Assembly: GCA_947568835.1 (NCBI GenBank) | Contig: OX387610.1 | Coordinates: 7,651,501 to 7,715,500 of the forward strand | From: Protonemura montana | Lineage: Eukaryota > Arthropoda > Insecta > Plecoptera > Nemouridae | Direction: 5' to 3' | DNA: 64,000 nucleotides | Shown here: in pieces, positions 1 through 21,849 of the stretch | Layout of the letters: every line of letters starts with the position of its first letter | Numbering within the stretch: position 1 is the first letter of the stretch | Notes under the pieces: model-generated | The model's database searches: none | The model's input: only the letters and a program-made list of their open reading frames with translations | What the model was told of the DNA's origin: nothing | Position numbers and translations under genes: made by a program

Positions 1-711
1 GCAAAATCATTTATTTACAACCTGTTATCCTTTCTAAACATGGGCACTGAAACTGTAATATTATAACATTGGGTTTTTTTATAATCCCGTGACTTGCTTT
101 CATGGCGTATGTTAAAGTGAATTAGTAGGTCATAACTTCATCTGTCAACACAACACTCAATGTAGAGACAACAAAATATGTATAGTATATGAAGGTACTT
201 GTTTACTATCCCGAGTTCTCTTTGGTTCGTTCACCTAGCCTAAAAGCTATCACCTAGTGCACAAACATAGCACACCATGTTGGACACTTAACAAACAAAT
301 TACCTTAGCAAACTGTAAATTAGATGTGAAAAATAAATATTTGTATTTCTTTGCAAGCGCAACATCTTGCATTACACATGCAGAGGTTTATAACGTTAGT
401 GCAGTCTAGTAATGTCTACATTTAAACATCGTTCGTTGAGTTACTAGACAACTGCATATTTATTTTGTTCATGACACATTTTTTAGGGATTAAAACTGTG
501 TAGACTGAAACTCTAGAACTAACTTAATAACCTTAATTTTTCTAGCTGATGTGATGGCAATAACTATGTTATAACCACACAAATCTTTTCGTTGAAGGAA
601 ACTAGCTACAGGCCTAGAAATAAATTCTCAAAGAAACAGGACATTTCAATAAGAAAATAATTGCGCCCTAGCGCTAAAACTAAAACAAAATAATCATGGA
701 TTTAGCTGTAC
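1..711. other. Intron of the fasciclin gene reaching the window edge
   Basis: AT-rich sequence downstream of the last visible fasciclin exon on the minus strand. I see no further FAS1 exon, repeat or RNA gene here; the next exon must lie outside the window. Confidence 0.6.
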
Positions 712-3700
712 CTCCTGCTGCATTTGATCGACAAAGTCCCTGAGAGCGTTGTCCGTTGGCGCGAACAGTGTGAGGTTGTCCGTGGTGAGTTTCTCCTCGA
801 GTTGGGAGCTGCTCACAAGCTGCACAAACTCCTTTGCGCCGAGATCGCTGGCTGTCTCCATCATGCTTTTCAGATCGACTGGAATAATTCAGCACTGGTT
901 AGGTTTCATCCAATTGTACCTTGAGAATTTCATCTCCCCATGCTACAAAGGCAAAAAGACTCCTGCCAAAATCCTTATAAATATTGATGAATATATTGTA
1001 TCTTGCCTACTAGCAAATAGCTTTATCTTTACCTCGTAACATTAAATTCTCCATCAGACACTATTTTCCAACAACAGCTGATCTCAGCATGGATATTAAA
1101 TGAAAATTTAGGTTATTTTTAAAGGGTATCGACATCCTCACTTAACCAATATCTATTGATTTGTTTTGTTGACCAAATATCTGGACGGATTTAATAAATT
1201 CAAACCAAGTCTATTCTAGTTAATTATAATATGTGTTCTGAAACACAAATGTGGTGAAATCATAGCATTTTAAGATCGTTTTAGGTATGCCAAACTAATA
1301 ATTTTATGACTTTAAAATAATATAAAAATCGAGCTAGATGACTCATGCCACATTGAGTCAGAATAATGTCAATTAATTCCAGGGAAAATAATGTGTCATG
1401 TTATGCTCAAACCTTTGATATTGTAATTAAATGATAAATGTTTGTCTGTTATTCATAATTTCAAGAGAAATCTGATAACAGAGTTGGGTGGTTGATGCAG
1501 ACAAAATTCTGACGATAATGATTAATTTCATATGACTTTTTTGCCACAAACTTCCACTCGACATTGCCAGGTCACTTTATCATTCAATTTATCAAGACGT
1601 ACTTGTAACTTAAAAAGTCGCCGATCTTGTATGAAGCGGATGATATCGTGACCTGCATGATGACCCTTTCGCCGACCCATGGACGATCCAAGGAACCGAT
1701 TTGATAACAGTCACACTGCTCCATAAAAAATGGGCAATTCCTTGGTGGAAAAAAAATCTGGCACACGGTCAACTTACCCTGTTCGCAATCTCTGCCGTTG
1801 AGTCTTCGATATCCGTGACAACAAGCGTACTTTACGACCATCGTCTTCTTGATGCCCCTGCCCCGCAATTTGGTGGTGCAAGTGTACCTACAGAAATATA
1901 AAGGTTTTTTGTTTGAATCATTTGACACTGATAGGTTTATCTGCTAAAATACAGAGATGATACAACATCTTAGCAAAATAATATTTTTTTAATAATTAAC
2001 TAAAATTGTAGTCATGCACATATGTGAAAGAAGCAGTACAGAGCCCCAAGACAACTTAAATTTGAAATAAGATCCTGTACATATTCATTTTCCCAATTGG
2101 GTTTGCTTTGCTCAGATATTTTTTCTGCTCCAATTAACATACTTAGTGGCCGTCTGCCGGCAAGATTGGAACTCGAATGAGCCGATCATGCCAATCTCGT
2201 CGCTGTCTGCAGATTCTTCCTTCGGCTTGTCATCTTCTTTCTTCTGTTGGCTTTCATCGATTTCCTCGCGTTCGACACAGACGTGGGCTCTGGGAATAAA
2301 AGATTCAAAATATTTCATTAATTTCAAAATTATTAATTTTAGTCACACTCATCCCTTATTTCCACGCACAGTAAGCCAAACTATGGTATATATGAGATCT
2401 AAACTTAATGATGTCCAAAGTACAAAGAGTATTCAAACTTCAAAGTGGTTAATTCTTTGTCAATACACCATAGGTTTCACTGAACGGTTTGCCTTGTTGG
2501 AAACACCTGTTCTCGCGAGATCACCAAGTTCAGCAACACTGCGCAGAGTCAGGTATTGGATGGGTGACCATCATACACATGACCAGTTCTGTTCGGGAGA
2601 GAGGTTGGGATGAAAGTTAGTACAGCAACTCCACTCGTTTTGCTTATCAATCTCTCGACAGCATGGATTTGAACGTGTTCGCGTTGGGACATCAATTTGG
2701 TGATCCCCTTGGTACTCTTCGAAAAGAGTAGAATACGTGCCGGCACCAGGTTACCCCTCCTCCCTTCTAGGCAGGTTTGGTTAGGTTAGGTTAGATACAT
2801 CATCATCCTCATCATCACTCATCATCATCCACTCAGTCACCGACGCCATTAGACCAGTGCCACTGGGTTTGTTGTCAAAATAGTGCGCCGTTAAACACAA
2901 CTAATCCATCAATCATCTTAAATCAGTCGGCAAAATATACAGACTCGAACATAGCCAGCGTTATCCAACAGCGCGTTGAATTATTCTGCGTTACATTAAT
3001 AGCTACCCATAAATTGCATCAGATTAAAATTAAAATTACGCTTCCCATAAGACGTTTTTTCCCGTTTTTTCCACATTTCTGCGAAATCCACAAAGCAAAA
3101 TCCACAAGCAGAGTTTAAACCGAACCCCCATAAATTGGCAAGTAAAGTTGTTATCACCGTACACCGTCTGTCATTGGCTGATCAGTTTTTAACTCTGGGC
3201 TATGGATCCGGCAAGAAGCTAAAAATCGATCTGCGCACGAGAATATTAAAATTCCTATTTGGCAGTTAGATACGTATTCGGTCATCTTCTGTAAACCATA
3301 CCCAGAGGTTATCAGAAAGGGAGTTGAAACAGTTTGAAAACTACACAACTACTTTTACTAGTAGTAACGAACTTTGTACTGTGGACAAATTTGTGACTTT
3401 AATCGCAAATATGAATCACAAACCTGTTTTATGCAAATAAACAATCATGTATTATATGTTTTATATTCTTGTCTTCAATATCGATGTACTTGAATGAAAG
3501 AACAGGATACAAACAAAGCGAATCAACAAACCGCTTTGCAATATCAATCGATCCAATACCGTGGGCCAGCACGTACCACCATCACCAACCCATCTAAATA
3601 TTTCACATGTGAGTCATTACATTTCGCCAATAATCCAACGAATCACAAAGCAGTGTCGCACCTTTGAGCGCCTCTGAAAGCATGCAAATTTTGAGTGATG

Positions 3701-6700
3701 AGCACACCGACTCTCGTGTAAAACGTGGTAACCATTCTAGCAGACAATCTGATGCTGCGATCTTGCACATCAACTTCCTCTCTCTCTATCCCGGCGCTGA
3801 CGCTGACCCAATGCCCTCCAAATGAGACTATAGGTGCACTCGGTGCTATTGGGCCCATTCCTTCCTTCCGTTTCGACACGACGTGGTTTTCTTTGGAAAA
3901 GAAAATGATGGTTCGGGTTACGTTTTTGAGGACGCATTCTTGGAAATAATGACCGTGTAACTCACACGTTCACAAAAGATGTTTAATCCGATAACACCTT
4001 TACGTAAAGGTAAAGTTGCGTATATTTTAACATTTTAACATTGGATTCAACTAAAAAGGTACGTACAGTTTTTATAATCATTTAGAATTGCATTCACTTG
4101 TGTTTTATTTTCTAATTTATGTGGGTTAGGGAATCAAAAGATGCATCAGATGCAAAGAAACCTCACACAAGTGTTCTTCACATCGCAAGTCTCGTGCCAA
4201 TATGCTGCGTAAATACCTACCAATAAAAGAAAAGCACGTCTCAGATATTATAGTTAGTAAAGGTACTATCACAGGTACTATCTCCAATTAGTTTTTCAAT
4301 TTTATATAATTTTCTTGCCCATTTTTCATTTTCTGAAAATGACAACTCAGACATTAAACTCGTCTTTCATCAACATACCTAATTGTTCAGATGATTTATT
4401 ATAGAAGAAGTATTGATTTCGTTCATGGTATTTGTTAACTTCGCATTTCCAACGGACACAAATTACTGTGATTTGTGGCTATCGTAAAACTCCTTGTCCG
4501 TGGCATCTCTCGACGCCTTTTGCAACATCGTGGGGCTTTGGATAAGCCCTCACCCACCCTTCAGCCCTGAGGGGTGAGGGAGAGGGGGGGGGGGGTATTT
4601 TTGATAGCAATAGATTGTTTTTTTCTTTGTCCCGATTTACCATGCAGTACGGAACATGTAATTTCATGTGTTAAAAGAGGTCGCCGAGTCTTAAGCTTGA
4701 CACACACCCTGAAAAGTCGAGAGTTTTTGAAAAATTGGAATCAAGGTCATATTATGAAGCAAATCTACACTTTTGAGCTTTTTACTTAGATTGTTCGCAG
4801 CGTGGGTGTTATTTAGAGGTTCTTGTGGTAAAAACCATTTTAGACTCTCGCCAGGTTATAAATATGCAGATATTAATTATTTTAAAATCAGCTAAGCGTC
4901 CAGTGTAGGGGATCTCAATTTTTTTCTGAAGTCTTGATTCTTTTTCCAAACAGTAACTGATGTAAATCGGTCATTCTGCCCTTTGCAGCCATCTCCCCCC
5001 CCCCCCCCATCCCCTTCGCAGTTGTGGGGAATTTTGAGCCCATCTGCCTCGAGAGGGAAAATACTAGCATATAGCCGCTCAGAAATATGGTTCCATACAG
5101 ACTTCCGATTTGCGATGGTAATTTGTGTAAGCCATTACCATTATACATTATATTCAATCAAATAATTATAGTCTAAGTGTTAGGCCTTCAGTTAATGACC
5201 CGGTTTTCCTTGTAATGGCTTTTCCCGATTTTCCGGCATCAAGAAAAAAACCTGGCGGGACTGTAACACCTTATACAGTAGAATCAAGGTAAGAGCCGCC
5301 AAAATATGACAGCTTACACTGCAATTTAACAACATTCACTCATATCTAAGAGCTAATTTACAAGAAATGTGTTTCGGTCACGTTTGTCGGTGCATCTTAT
5401 CCTGAATAGACTGCAGCTCGCGGTTTTGTACGTTTTCGTTGTGGTTGGATTTCTATTTATGCCTACATACTAGACTGTACCATACCAATAAAATATACCG
5501 ACAAAAAATGTAAAAGTCACTAAAATGAGTATATTTCCCAAATAGTGCTCTTGCCATACCAGAATACACGCGCCACAAAACAAAAGTAGAATATACCCAT
5601 TATATTAAAAAAGATATTCCCACGAATTTTACACCACCGACTTTTAGAAAGACTGCAATGCAATTGCACATGACCTTAGCACGTGAATTGTCTGTCATCG
5701 AAATAAATTTGTTATTGTTGCAATAAAAACCGTCTAGAATGGAACCAAGCAACGAGTAACGTAGCCATGAGAGCCTTTTATTCGTACGCGTGCCATGTAA
5801 GTACGGTCATGTAGCACCTGAAAAAGATACCGCAGTGTCCGGCCGATAATGATATGACAGCCGTGTTTGCAATGCCAACTCTCGATGAAATACCATCCGG
5901 CAATATAAATCTTGCCATCGATGCCTAGTAATAAACAAATTCACCCGCATTGAATTCCATATCAGATGTGCATCACAGCGATGCAATGCACGATGTCACC
6001 TTGGGCATTTTTAATTCGTATACGCAGCTTCATAATTCATTGCTTTGAAACTTACATTGTCACGCGCCTTCACATTTACAAGTTCATATGCTTACCGTCT
6101 TAAACTTGCATTTTAAACTGTTAAATATTTCTCTCGGTCGTTGCCTTCTAAGTCTAACGGTAACAGAAATTTTCCTGTTTGTATCTTATTGAGTGGCATT
6201 TAATTTAGTCCAAGAAGTCGATCGAGGTGTACGTGTAGGCGTTCGTTTCGGTAGACAAACAATCTCTAGTGGCCTAACTAAGGGTGGTGGGGGGGGGGGG
6301 GGGGGGGGAGAAGGCACGGTGGCCCTATTTTGCTCTTAGTACAGGAACAAACACAGCACACATGCATGAGCGCCCTTTTTACATCTGTCATTTTTTTAAA
6401 GAATAGATAAACCTCACGAAAAAATTGAAGTGCTTCGCTGATTTCAAAGAATAGAAATTAGCAGATCTTTGTAGCTTGGCGAGAACACAAACTCAAAAAC
6501 ACAAGAACATCTAAATAAAATTGATGCAGCGGTTCAAGCGAACAATCAGAGTAAACGGATATGACAATCTTGACTTCATTTATGAGTCCTAGAAAGCTCT
6601 AAATAAATTCAAATTTTTGCTTGAAACGCGTAGATTTGCTCCAATAAGACATTGATTAGAATTTTTCAACACCCCCAGTTTTTTCGGCGCTTGTGTCAAG

Positions 6701-8756
6701 ACCAAGACATTCAACCTCATAACACATAACTAGTCTCGTACTGTATGGTCAGTCATAAAAATAAATATATATTGCTATTGTTAAAAAATGTATGTTTGGT
6801 GCCCTTAATTTACTTTTCGCGCCACTCTCGTTCGAATCTTGACTACGCCACTGCAATAATTGGATTTGGAGGACACTCAAATGACTATTTATAGTCATTC
6901 AAATGAAGACACTAGAAGCCAATCGACTAAATGCTCGGGTATTACCAAACTAAATGGACTCACTAATTGACCCCTACCCACAACCAAACGTTTAGCTTAC
7001 TGCGCAATATTCATGAAACGTTTCCTCTTGAAAATGCACCCGTAACTTCGCGGGCGTAACGGTCCGTCTGCTCCGATTTAATTAACTTTTTTACATGCGT
7101 AATGTTAATTACATTGGAGAAAGAAATCCAATGCGTATTCTTCTGGGTTTGAAATTAGTTTTTGCACCCCGCTATGTATTCTTACCGGAATAATGCAGCG
7201 CGGTTCAAGGTTTTTTTTTATTGTCTGAACATTATTTTAGCGATATTGCACGCGATTGCGATTCTCGATTGCATTTTGAAGTTAACGAATAGTCTATCTA
7301 GTGGACCTTGGTATGTCTGGCGTTTTTTCACATGCAACAATGCTGATCCGAACACTATGGTTATCTGCACCCAACAAAAAAAAGAAATGCTGTTGAGGAA
7401 GTCACCTTTCTAGAACGAGAACTATGAGGTTTAGATTGGAAGCAAATTAATGGGTGTCTATTGTTTTTTATTAGAGCCTGAGCCATACAATTTTGTAACC
7501 CGTTATATTACCTGGCTGATTGTAATTGGCACAAAGAAGTGATTGGCAAAGGCCATGCTTGAGTTTTTAGCAGAAGAACCACATCTGCGTGCATTTATCG
7601 AGGACCTTTATCCAAAGACTGTCGAGACATATTCTTTTCCCGTGACGAAAGTGTTGTCGCGTCTTACCCTTTCCACCAAGGTCCCCTGGCTGACCCCTGG
7701 TTGAACATGTTGAAGAAACCGCCGAGCTGAGTAGAAAATCCGGCGGGAATCCCGTGGAATTCGTCCTCTTCGGGTTCCTCGCCATCGTCTTCCTCCTCGG
7801 CACGGAAATGACCAGGAAGATCAGCAACTATGCCGGTTCTCAGTTGGTGATGGAACTGTTCATGAGTTCTGTCGATTCTGGAACATCAAACAAGCGGTCG
7901 CTTATAACGTACTGCCAGTACTGCGCTTTTGTTTCATCTGCCCTTGAAATTTTTATTTGCACTTAATTTTAGTGAGGAAGACATAAATGTTCAAGGTTAC
8001 CCCGTGTAACTATACCTACCAACATGTCGTCTGGAACTGAAAGGGTCACGCATTGTGAAAGGACACTCTTGTTGTGGTAAACGGTAATCGCATCTCGTAT
8101 CCGTCGAGTGTTTTTGTTTACTAAATGTTTCACATGCATTCGTAGAGTAGGATTAGGTGAGCAAACTATAGTCCCCGAGCCGGCTTTGCTATCAACGACT
8201 GTCCCAAATCGTGTTAGCAACCTCTTATATTTAAAAGATACGAGGTCTTCCCTATTAAACCATGGAAGCTGCTTTTTTATTATTATCAACACTATAACCG
8301 TCTCAAAAATCGATGCCCAAACATCGATTTAGCCACCAGAACCATATCAGATCATTATTTTATCTTATACGTTCAGCACAAACTTGCGTGTCTTAGGGCT
8401 TTTGCGGCAACGAGCTATATAAAAACGATTTAATTGTATCTAGCAAGCGTATGCCCAGTTAATTAATTTCCAGTAAAAAATAACGTCCGGTAAGATGATT
8501 TTGGAAGTATCCGATAAGCTGAGACCATGGAAATTAGTTCTAATCTGTCAGTTGTCTTTTTAGCCGGGCATTGTAAAACTGGCCCACACTCTAACTCTTT
8601 CGTGGATGTATTTAGGTGGTAACCACATATTTCAAAACCACTTCGAAATCAACAAACTCACCCCGTGTTAAAGTTCTTGAAGAAGTCAAAATCAAAGAAA
8701 GCGTTCGTTGCACATATCGCAGCAGCGAACACGAATACACACGCCACACGTCTCAT
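712..8756 (-). CDS. mfas: Fasciclin (FAS1) domain secreted protein, midline-fasciclin/TGFBI-like, 5' part only
   Basis: Five exons in transcript order: 8756–8662, 7877–7668, 2289–2143, 1887–1778, 878–712; all phases agree, giving the first 243 residues. Residues 1–19 (MRRVACVFVFAAAICATNA) form a clear signal peptide. An acidic stretch near residues 55–70 is followed by GPWWKG, then a Cys-containing segment (C106) and an EMI-like Cys cluster (C145, C154, C173, C174, C185; motif YACCHGYRR) comparable to the ECCPGYMR segment of periostin/TGFBI. Residues from about 189 begin a FAS1 domain with the family motif TLFAPTDNAL. In this family the protein is an extracellular-matrix or cell-surface adhesion molecule. 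The last exon seen ends at a donor (GAG|GTACAG), so the rest of the FAS1 repeats and the stop lie beyond position 1. Intron 2 is about 5.4 kb. The symbol is by resemblance; TGFBI or periostin would be the vertebrate name. Confidence 0.85.
2478..2905 (+). mobile_element. 5S rRNA-derived SINE, full-length copy 1
   Basis: The head resembles 5S rRNA: TGTTGGAAACACCTGTTCTC, then ATCACCAAGTTCAGCAACAC (A-box region) and GGTATTGGATGGGTGACC (C-box region), in 5S order and spacing. A unique body follows, with GTTAGGTTAGGTTAG and CATCATCATC tracts, and the tail ends in the shared motif AGTGCGCCGTTAAACAC. It matches the copy at 57.66–58.09 kb over its whole length. The layout is that of SINE3-type elements, transcribed by RNA polymerase III from the 5S-like internal promoter and mobilised by a LINE. 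It sits in intron 2 of the fasciclin gene, antisense to it. Confidence 0.8.
6282..6309. repeat. Poly-G tract
   Basis: A near-uninterrupted run of more than 20 G on the plus strand, interrupted by a T and flanked by GGTGG. It lies in an intron; similar shorter G or C runs occur near 4585, 4997 and 28515. Confidence 0.85.
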
Positions 8757-9975
8757 CTTGTCGAACACTGGACTAACACTGGACTGACAGCCAGCTCGTC
8801 TGCAGACAAGGCTTTTATATGCCAGTATACTAGCCCCGGCAAGCGGTCGCTAGGAGGATCTGCCTCCAAACCCCACGATGATGTCATCGCAGCAAGAGAC
8901 AACAATAGTCATGTAATTATTCGTGAGCACGGCAACAATCTAGTCTTCAGAAATGCGTCGTGATATAGATTGTTTGATGATATTTTGATGATCTAAGAGA
9001 CGTGAGGGTAATTTGCATCACGTTGCACGCGAGTTCAAAAGTTGACTGTCGTGCGCTTTATTATTTTTATATTTTGTTTTTGTTTCGCAGACTTTTTTGA
9101 CAGCTCATCTGTTGTTAGATTGGCTTGACTGACAGGCTTTGCAAATTTTCTGCTTGTCACTGTTATTATTGCAATTTACAAGAACGGTCGTTGCTTCGCT
9201 GAAAACATTTGCGAACGTGGAGGGTAAGGTTGTAATTTGCAGTTACTTCAAAAACATACCGCCGACCTAACCTATAGCTAGTATCGTTATTTTTTTATGG
9301 ACGAGAGATAATAAAATCGGTCGTTGGGAGATGGTAGCAAAACCTATTCTCAATCTGGAATGTTCTCGAATTGGATTTGGATATTGTCGGTTAGTCGAAA
9401 CTACTGATAATAAGATTTTAAGAAAATCATCGACTCATTTTATTTGATACAGCATTGGTTTTTATTACGCTTCATAGTTGCGGTTATGTGAGGGGGGAGG
9501 GTGGTTGCACATATCAATTTCAGGTTAATGATGCTGTCACATAAATCATGGTCGTTATAATTTCATTTGTCGATGTATTCAGATGTTTACCATTCAGAAA
9601 CTTTGTCATTGTTAGTGCTTGCTCTTGAGAGAAGGACATTTCGGCCCGTAACATTTATTAGACGTTTACTTAGAACCACCAATTTCAAAGCCATATACAG
9701 AGAGCTTTGAAATTAATGGTTACTTATTTTTTCACCGTAAGATATCGGTTACTTTAAAAGTTTGGTTTCAATATTTCTATCTTGATGTTCAGGAAGACGG
9801 AAAGGTCGAGTCTATCCCTTTTGCTTCTATTCTTGACCATAGACAAGCCAGAACCATTGTGACTTTGTCTACCAACGAAACAAGGATCAAACCTAGAACC
9901 CTGAACGCGATCAAACATCGATAAAACTAGCAAACAAAACATCGTTTGTCACTCAAGAAGTCGGGAAGTGCGGAA

Positions 9976-10092
9976 ATGTGTCGTCGTAATCTCGCATCGT
10001 GTTCGACAACGTCTCGAAGGACTCAGTCTTGCGTGTTTCTCGTGCTCCTCCTCCCCGTCCTGTTAGCAACTAATCGGACGAGCCCGAGCTAA
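9976..10092 (+). CDS. Possible short secreted-peptide frame or first exon (uncertain)
   Basis: An ATG opens 38 codons beginning MCRRNLASCSTTSRR, followed by a strongly hydrophobic core (VFLVLLLLPVLLA) that would make a good signal peptide, then a stop. A second frame starting nearby is open to position about 10197 and ends in a Cys- and Lys-rich stretch (FCRLTEKKFFTDCLDKIKKY). A strong donor follows near 10241 on the same strand. This could be the first exon of a small secreted peptide whose reading is broken by an intron or a base error, a non-coding exon, or chance. I recognise no family. Confidence 0.2.
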   Translation: MCRRNLASCSTTSRRTQSCVFLVLLLPVLLATNRTSPS

Positions 10093-10540
10093 GGTTTGGA
10101 CCAATTTACTTTGTTACCGAGGTATCGTGGATTTCTGCAGACTGACAGAAAAGAAATTCTTCACCGATTGCCTGGACAAAATTAAAAAATACCTGCCATA
10201 ACAAAGATGTTGGAATAAAGCAGGTCACAAGCTGAGCATTGGGTAAGTATTTCTATTTTCTGTCGCAAATGTAGGCAAATCTTTACAACCGAAATCATAC
10301 CGAAGGGTTAGGTGTAAGCCCTTTTTTTCCACGCGAATATGTTTAAATATATTGATGTTGTCAGTGCCAAGAAACAAAACATATTTGAATGTTGTGAGCA
10401 GTGTATCTGGAAATAGAAGCGAGGTGTCAATGCATCGATAGATTTGGTGACTGAATCTGATGAATCATAATTATCGGGAATATATTTGAAATATACGACT
10501 AAAAGAAAACTGTTTAAGACTCACCTCCAAGACAAAAGGC

Positions 10541-10917
10541 TGATTGATTGATTGCTTCGAGGGGTTTATCGGCGCACTGTTCTGATTACGCGGCCAGTGT
10601 GAATGATGATGAACATAACCTAGCCTAGAAGGAAGGAAGGGAAACCCGATGCCAGCACGTAGCTTACTCCTGTCGAAGAGCATGATTGGGATCACCGGCT
10701 TGACGTTCCTTCCGAGGGACGGTACAACCCGAACAACAGAATTCTTCCACAAATCCATGATGTCAAGAGACTGATTAGCAAGTCGAATGAAGTTGCTGTA
10801 CTAACTTTCATCCCTACAAGTAACCCTTCTCCTTAACAGAACTAGCCATTTGTTTGATGGTCACCCACCCAAAACCTGACCCAGCATAGTGTTGCTGAAC
10901 TTTGGTGATGTCAATGA
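10541..10917 (-). mobile_element. 5S rRNA-derived SINE, copy 3, start missing
   Basis: Read on the minus strand, it carries the 5S-like pieces ATCACCAAAGTTCAGCAACA and GGTTTTGGGTGGGTGACC, the body shared with copies 1 and 2, and the tail (AACAGTGCGCCGATAAAC) ending in a TCAA repeat. The first part of the 5S head is lost, so it is probably inactive. Confidence 0.75.
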
Positions 10918-12829
10918 CCATCAGGTAATCCAATTAGCAATTCTATAGATTTTCATCAAAACATGCAATTATTTTTAACTAGTTATTTTAGAACCGGACA
11001 TAAGTTGAAGTTACGTTGAACTTTTCTTTGCTAATGCAAGTAACTTAATGCAAATGCATAAAAAAGATATTATTATATTGAGGAGTCTGTTTCTTATGCT
11101 CTGTCGCTTTCCGCACTGTAACCTGTAATACAAGTGCAAGTTTTTCGTTACTTTTAGCTTGCGTGGTCTACAGGAATGGCAAACTAGCAGATGGCTCGAT
11201 TCTGTCAACGTTGCATGCGTAGGTGTGCCATGAACTTGAAAAACTAGCAAGGAGAAACTTTGTTGTTTTTCTTATTATTTAGGAACATGATGTGAATGAT
11301 CGGATGAGGGAACAATGCATGCTTTATGAGGTGCTAAAGAAATTTGCATTTTGCTGCGTAAATTTCCGAGCAGCGTATGTGTGTGTGTGTTTGTGTGCCA
11401 ATCGTATATGCTTGTCGCGTGTAAGTACCTTTTGATCGAAGCATGGGAATTAGATTTACGACATTTTGAATAACTTTTCTATTGCGATGTGCGCTACGAA
11501 TGTTTTTTTTAGAGCTAATGTAATTTTTAAGGCCCAGTCACTTTTTTAACAATAAACGTTTTTGATTTACTAAAGCTTCGCGAGGAAAATTTGAGTTGCG
11601 TTGTAAATGTGAGTATTTTCTTTGTCCGTTCTTTATTATTTTTTTTTTTTTTTATGAACCATAGCTGCGAATTTCAGCTTTATATTCTGATGAACATTTT
11701 TGGAAATCTTGATTTAAAAGAAAATTATCAGGCTAACTTACTTAAAAAATAACAGATTAAAGTTTAATGTTTCCGGAGGTTCCGTACAAATTTAATCTAA
11801 ATCGGTCCAACCGTTTGGCTAATAAAAAGCGAACAAAAACGTAAAAAAGTCACTTTTCGTTTTTTTTCCAGGCAGTCAAATTAAGTCATCGCTTTGCTCG
11901 ATACGCTTAACCAATAAACGTGTTATAATTGATCAGTCTGCAAGATTAGTTAGCAAATTTTATTGACGTACAGAATCAGTAACTACTCATGTACAATTTA
12001 AAATATCCAGATGAATTTTGAAGTTTTATCGTCGGAATTTTATTAAAATAAATATAAACCAATCCGATATAAGGGTTTCTTTCATGCTGCGTTTTTCTTT
12101 TTGCTTACTTCCATCTGACGGAAACTCCCCTCCCCCGTCGATATTTAGGGACGTTTCTCTCGACGACGTCTTATTTTCCATATCATCGCTGAACCTGAAT
12201 ATCACTGGATGTGGATGTCTAGCAGATAGGCATTTAGAAGCACATTACAGTACGTTGGGATGCCTAACTGTCAGGGACTTATAATAAGTCTCTCTCTCGC
12301 TCTTGTAAAAATTAGCCAAAATGATGATAATTACAGCCTCTCCAGCTGTTGCAGACACATTTAATGTACCTTAGCTGCAACGTGTCCCTTCCATGGACGT
12401 AGGTCAGACCAGACGTACCTGTTTTTCTAGGTCAGTCCTGGTTTTCAAGCACCTGCTTTCAGTCACCAGGTGCCCCAAGAAAAACCACCCAGGACATCGA
12501 AATGCCAGGGGTTTCCATTCATAAATCCACGAGCTTTTTTTTATTAATTGTACCATTATTATTTTAATTCCGAGTGTCTACAGGACAAAAACTTTCATCA
12601 CATACATGTGGAGTTGATGTTTTTACACATTATTGCCTTAGCTTATTCGTATCCTGAGACATCGTTGAGAACTCCTTTTTCCCATCGGCAGCCATATATC
12701 CGCGTTAGAAACTACTCTCATCCACAAAGCAACGATTATTGCCTTTGCAAAATCCAAGGATTTAATGCTAATGAAAACATGCTCTAAATTGCATGGCTTT
12801 CTTTAAAATCTGTTTATTAATCTGTTGTG

Positions 12830-13105
12830 CTTAGCGACGCACTGTTTTGACCGGTCCTGACCGAATGGCTTCCGTGAATGATCATGATTCATGAGTGTCA
12901 TAATAAACCTAACCGAGCCTAGAAGGTTAAACCCAGTGCTGAAACGTAGCCTACTCCTGAAGAAGAGCAACGAGTGGGCAACCGGCTAACGTCCATTCCG
13001 AAGCATGATACAACACAAATGAACAGAATTCCTCCACAAATCCATGCAGTCATGGGGTTGAAAAGCAAGGCAAATCAAGTAGAACTAACTTTCATCCCAG
13101 AGAAA
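12830..13105 (-). mobile_element. 5S rRNA-derived SINE, copy 4, 5'-truncated
   Basis: Only the body and tail of the SINE family are present: GATGAAAGTTAGTTCTAC region, CATGGATTTGTGGAGGAATT, the CTAGGCTCGGTTAGG segment and the tail with AAACAGTGCGTCGCTAAG. The 5S-like promoter head is absent. Confidence 0.7.
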
Positions 13106-13691
13106 TCGGTCAGTGCTCCAGTAATGCTTGAAAGTCTGACATTTATTACCTGACCTACTGCAGCTTGATTAACTTAGGCGATCTTACAAGAATCAGTGTT
13201 TCCGTTCGATTCGAACCATTCGGTGGGATCCAAAACAAGTACTCACCTAAATAAAGACAAATTCCCAGCTGGTCTGTGAATGCTTTGTCTACAAAACATA
13301 AAGCAGCTTCCTAGTCAACTGATGCAAAGGTAAAGGAAAGGAGACAGGTGGCTTTCAAATACCATATCAAGACCCTTACTTTATTTTCTACATTTATTCC
13401 ATTCCAAGAAAATTGATTCAATTTAACATATAATTATTAAGTAATTGCTTTGTTAGTAAATACAAGGCTTAATTATTTTGCCACAGTGCAATGGACAACA
13501 GTAGAAATGGAAAAAGCTTAGGTATCTCTAAAATTTCAGCACATCCCGCTGTTAATCTAGCTCGGGAGTTAGGTCTTGGGTATTATCAATTAACAGTGTA
13601 TTTGCATATATTTGTTTGTAATGTACGGTACTAAGTTAAACCACGTTCAACAGAGACGTCGTAGCGTAAAATCGCCGTCGCAAGCTCGCGA

Positions 13692-21849
<8,158 letters not shown>

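Larger units (their letters stand above)
2290..7667. other. Long intron 2 of the fasciclin gene
   Basis: About 5.4 kb between exons 2 and 3. It holds one full-length 5S-derived SINE (about 2478–2905), a G run near 4585, a C run near 4997 and a much longer G run at about 6282–6309. Two opposed short frames near 3640–3950 have no recognisable family and are not supported as exons. The rest shows nothing I can name. Confidence 0.6.
8757..13691. other. Intergenic region between the fasciclin gene and U2AF2
   Basis: No supported protein gene. It holds two minus-strand 5S-derived SINE copies (10.54–10.92 and 12.83–13.10 kb) and a possible secreted-peptide exon at 9976. A strong plus-strand donor (GG|GTAAGTAT) lies near 10241. 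The upstream part of the fasciclin promoter and the 3' UTR of U2AF2 must also lie here; a candidate polyadenylation signal for U2AF2 on the minus strand is the AATAAA at about 13398–13393 or 13385–13380. Confidence 0.5.

Noticed and set aside
2490-2580. 5S rRNA gene
   Set aside because: The match covers only the internal part, is diverged, and is followed by the same unrelated body in several copies; it is a SINE head, not a functional 5S gene.
2775-2797. Telomere-like TTAGG repeat
   Set aside because: GGTTAGGTTAGGTTAG is only three units and is part of the SINE body seen again in other copies.
3643-3949. Overlapping frames on both strands as a possible exon
   Set aside because: No splice partner in phase with the fasciclin exons and no family resemblance; exons 1 to 3 already join in frame without it.
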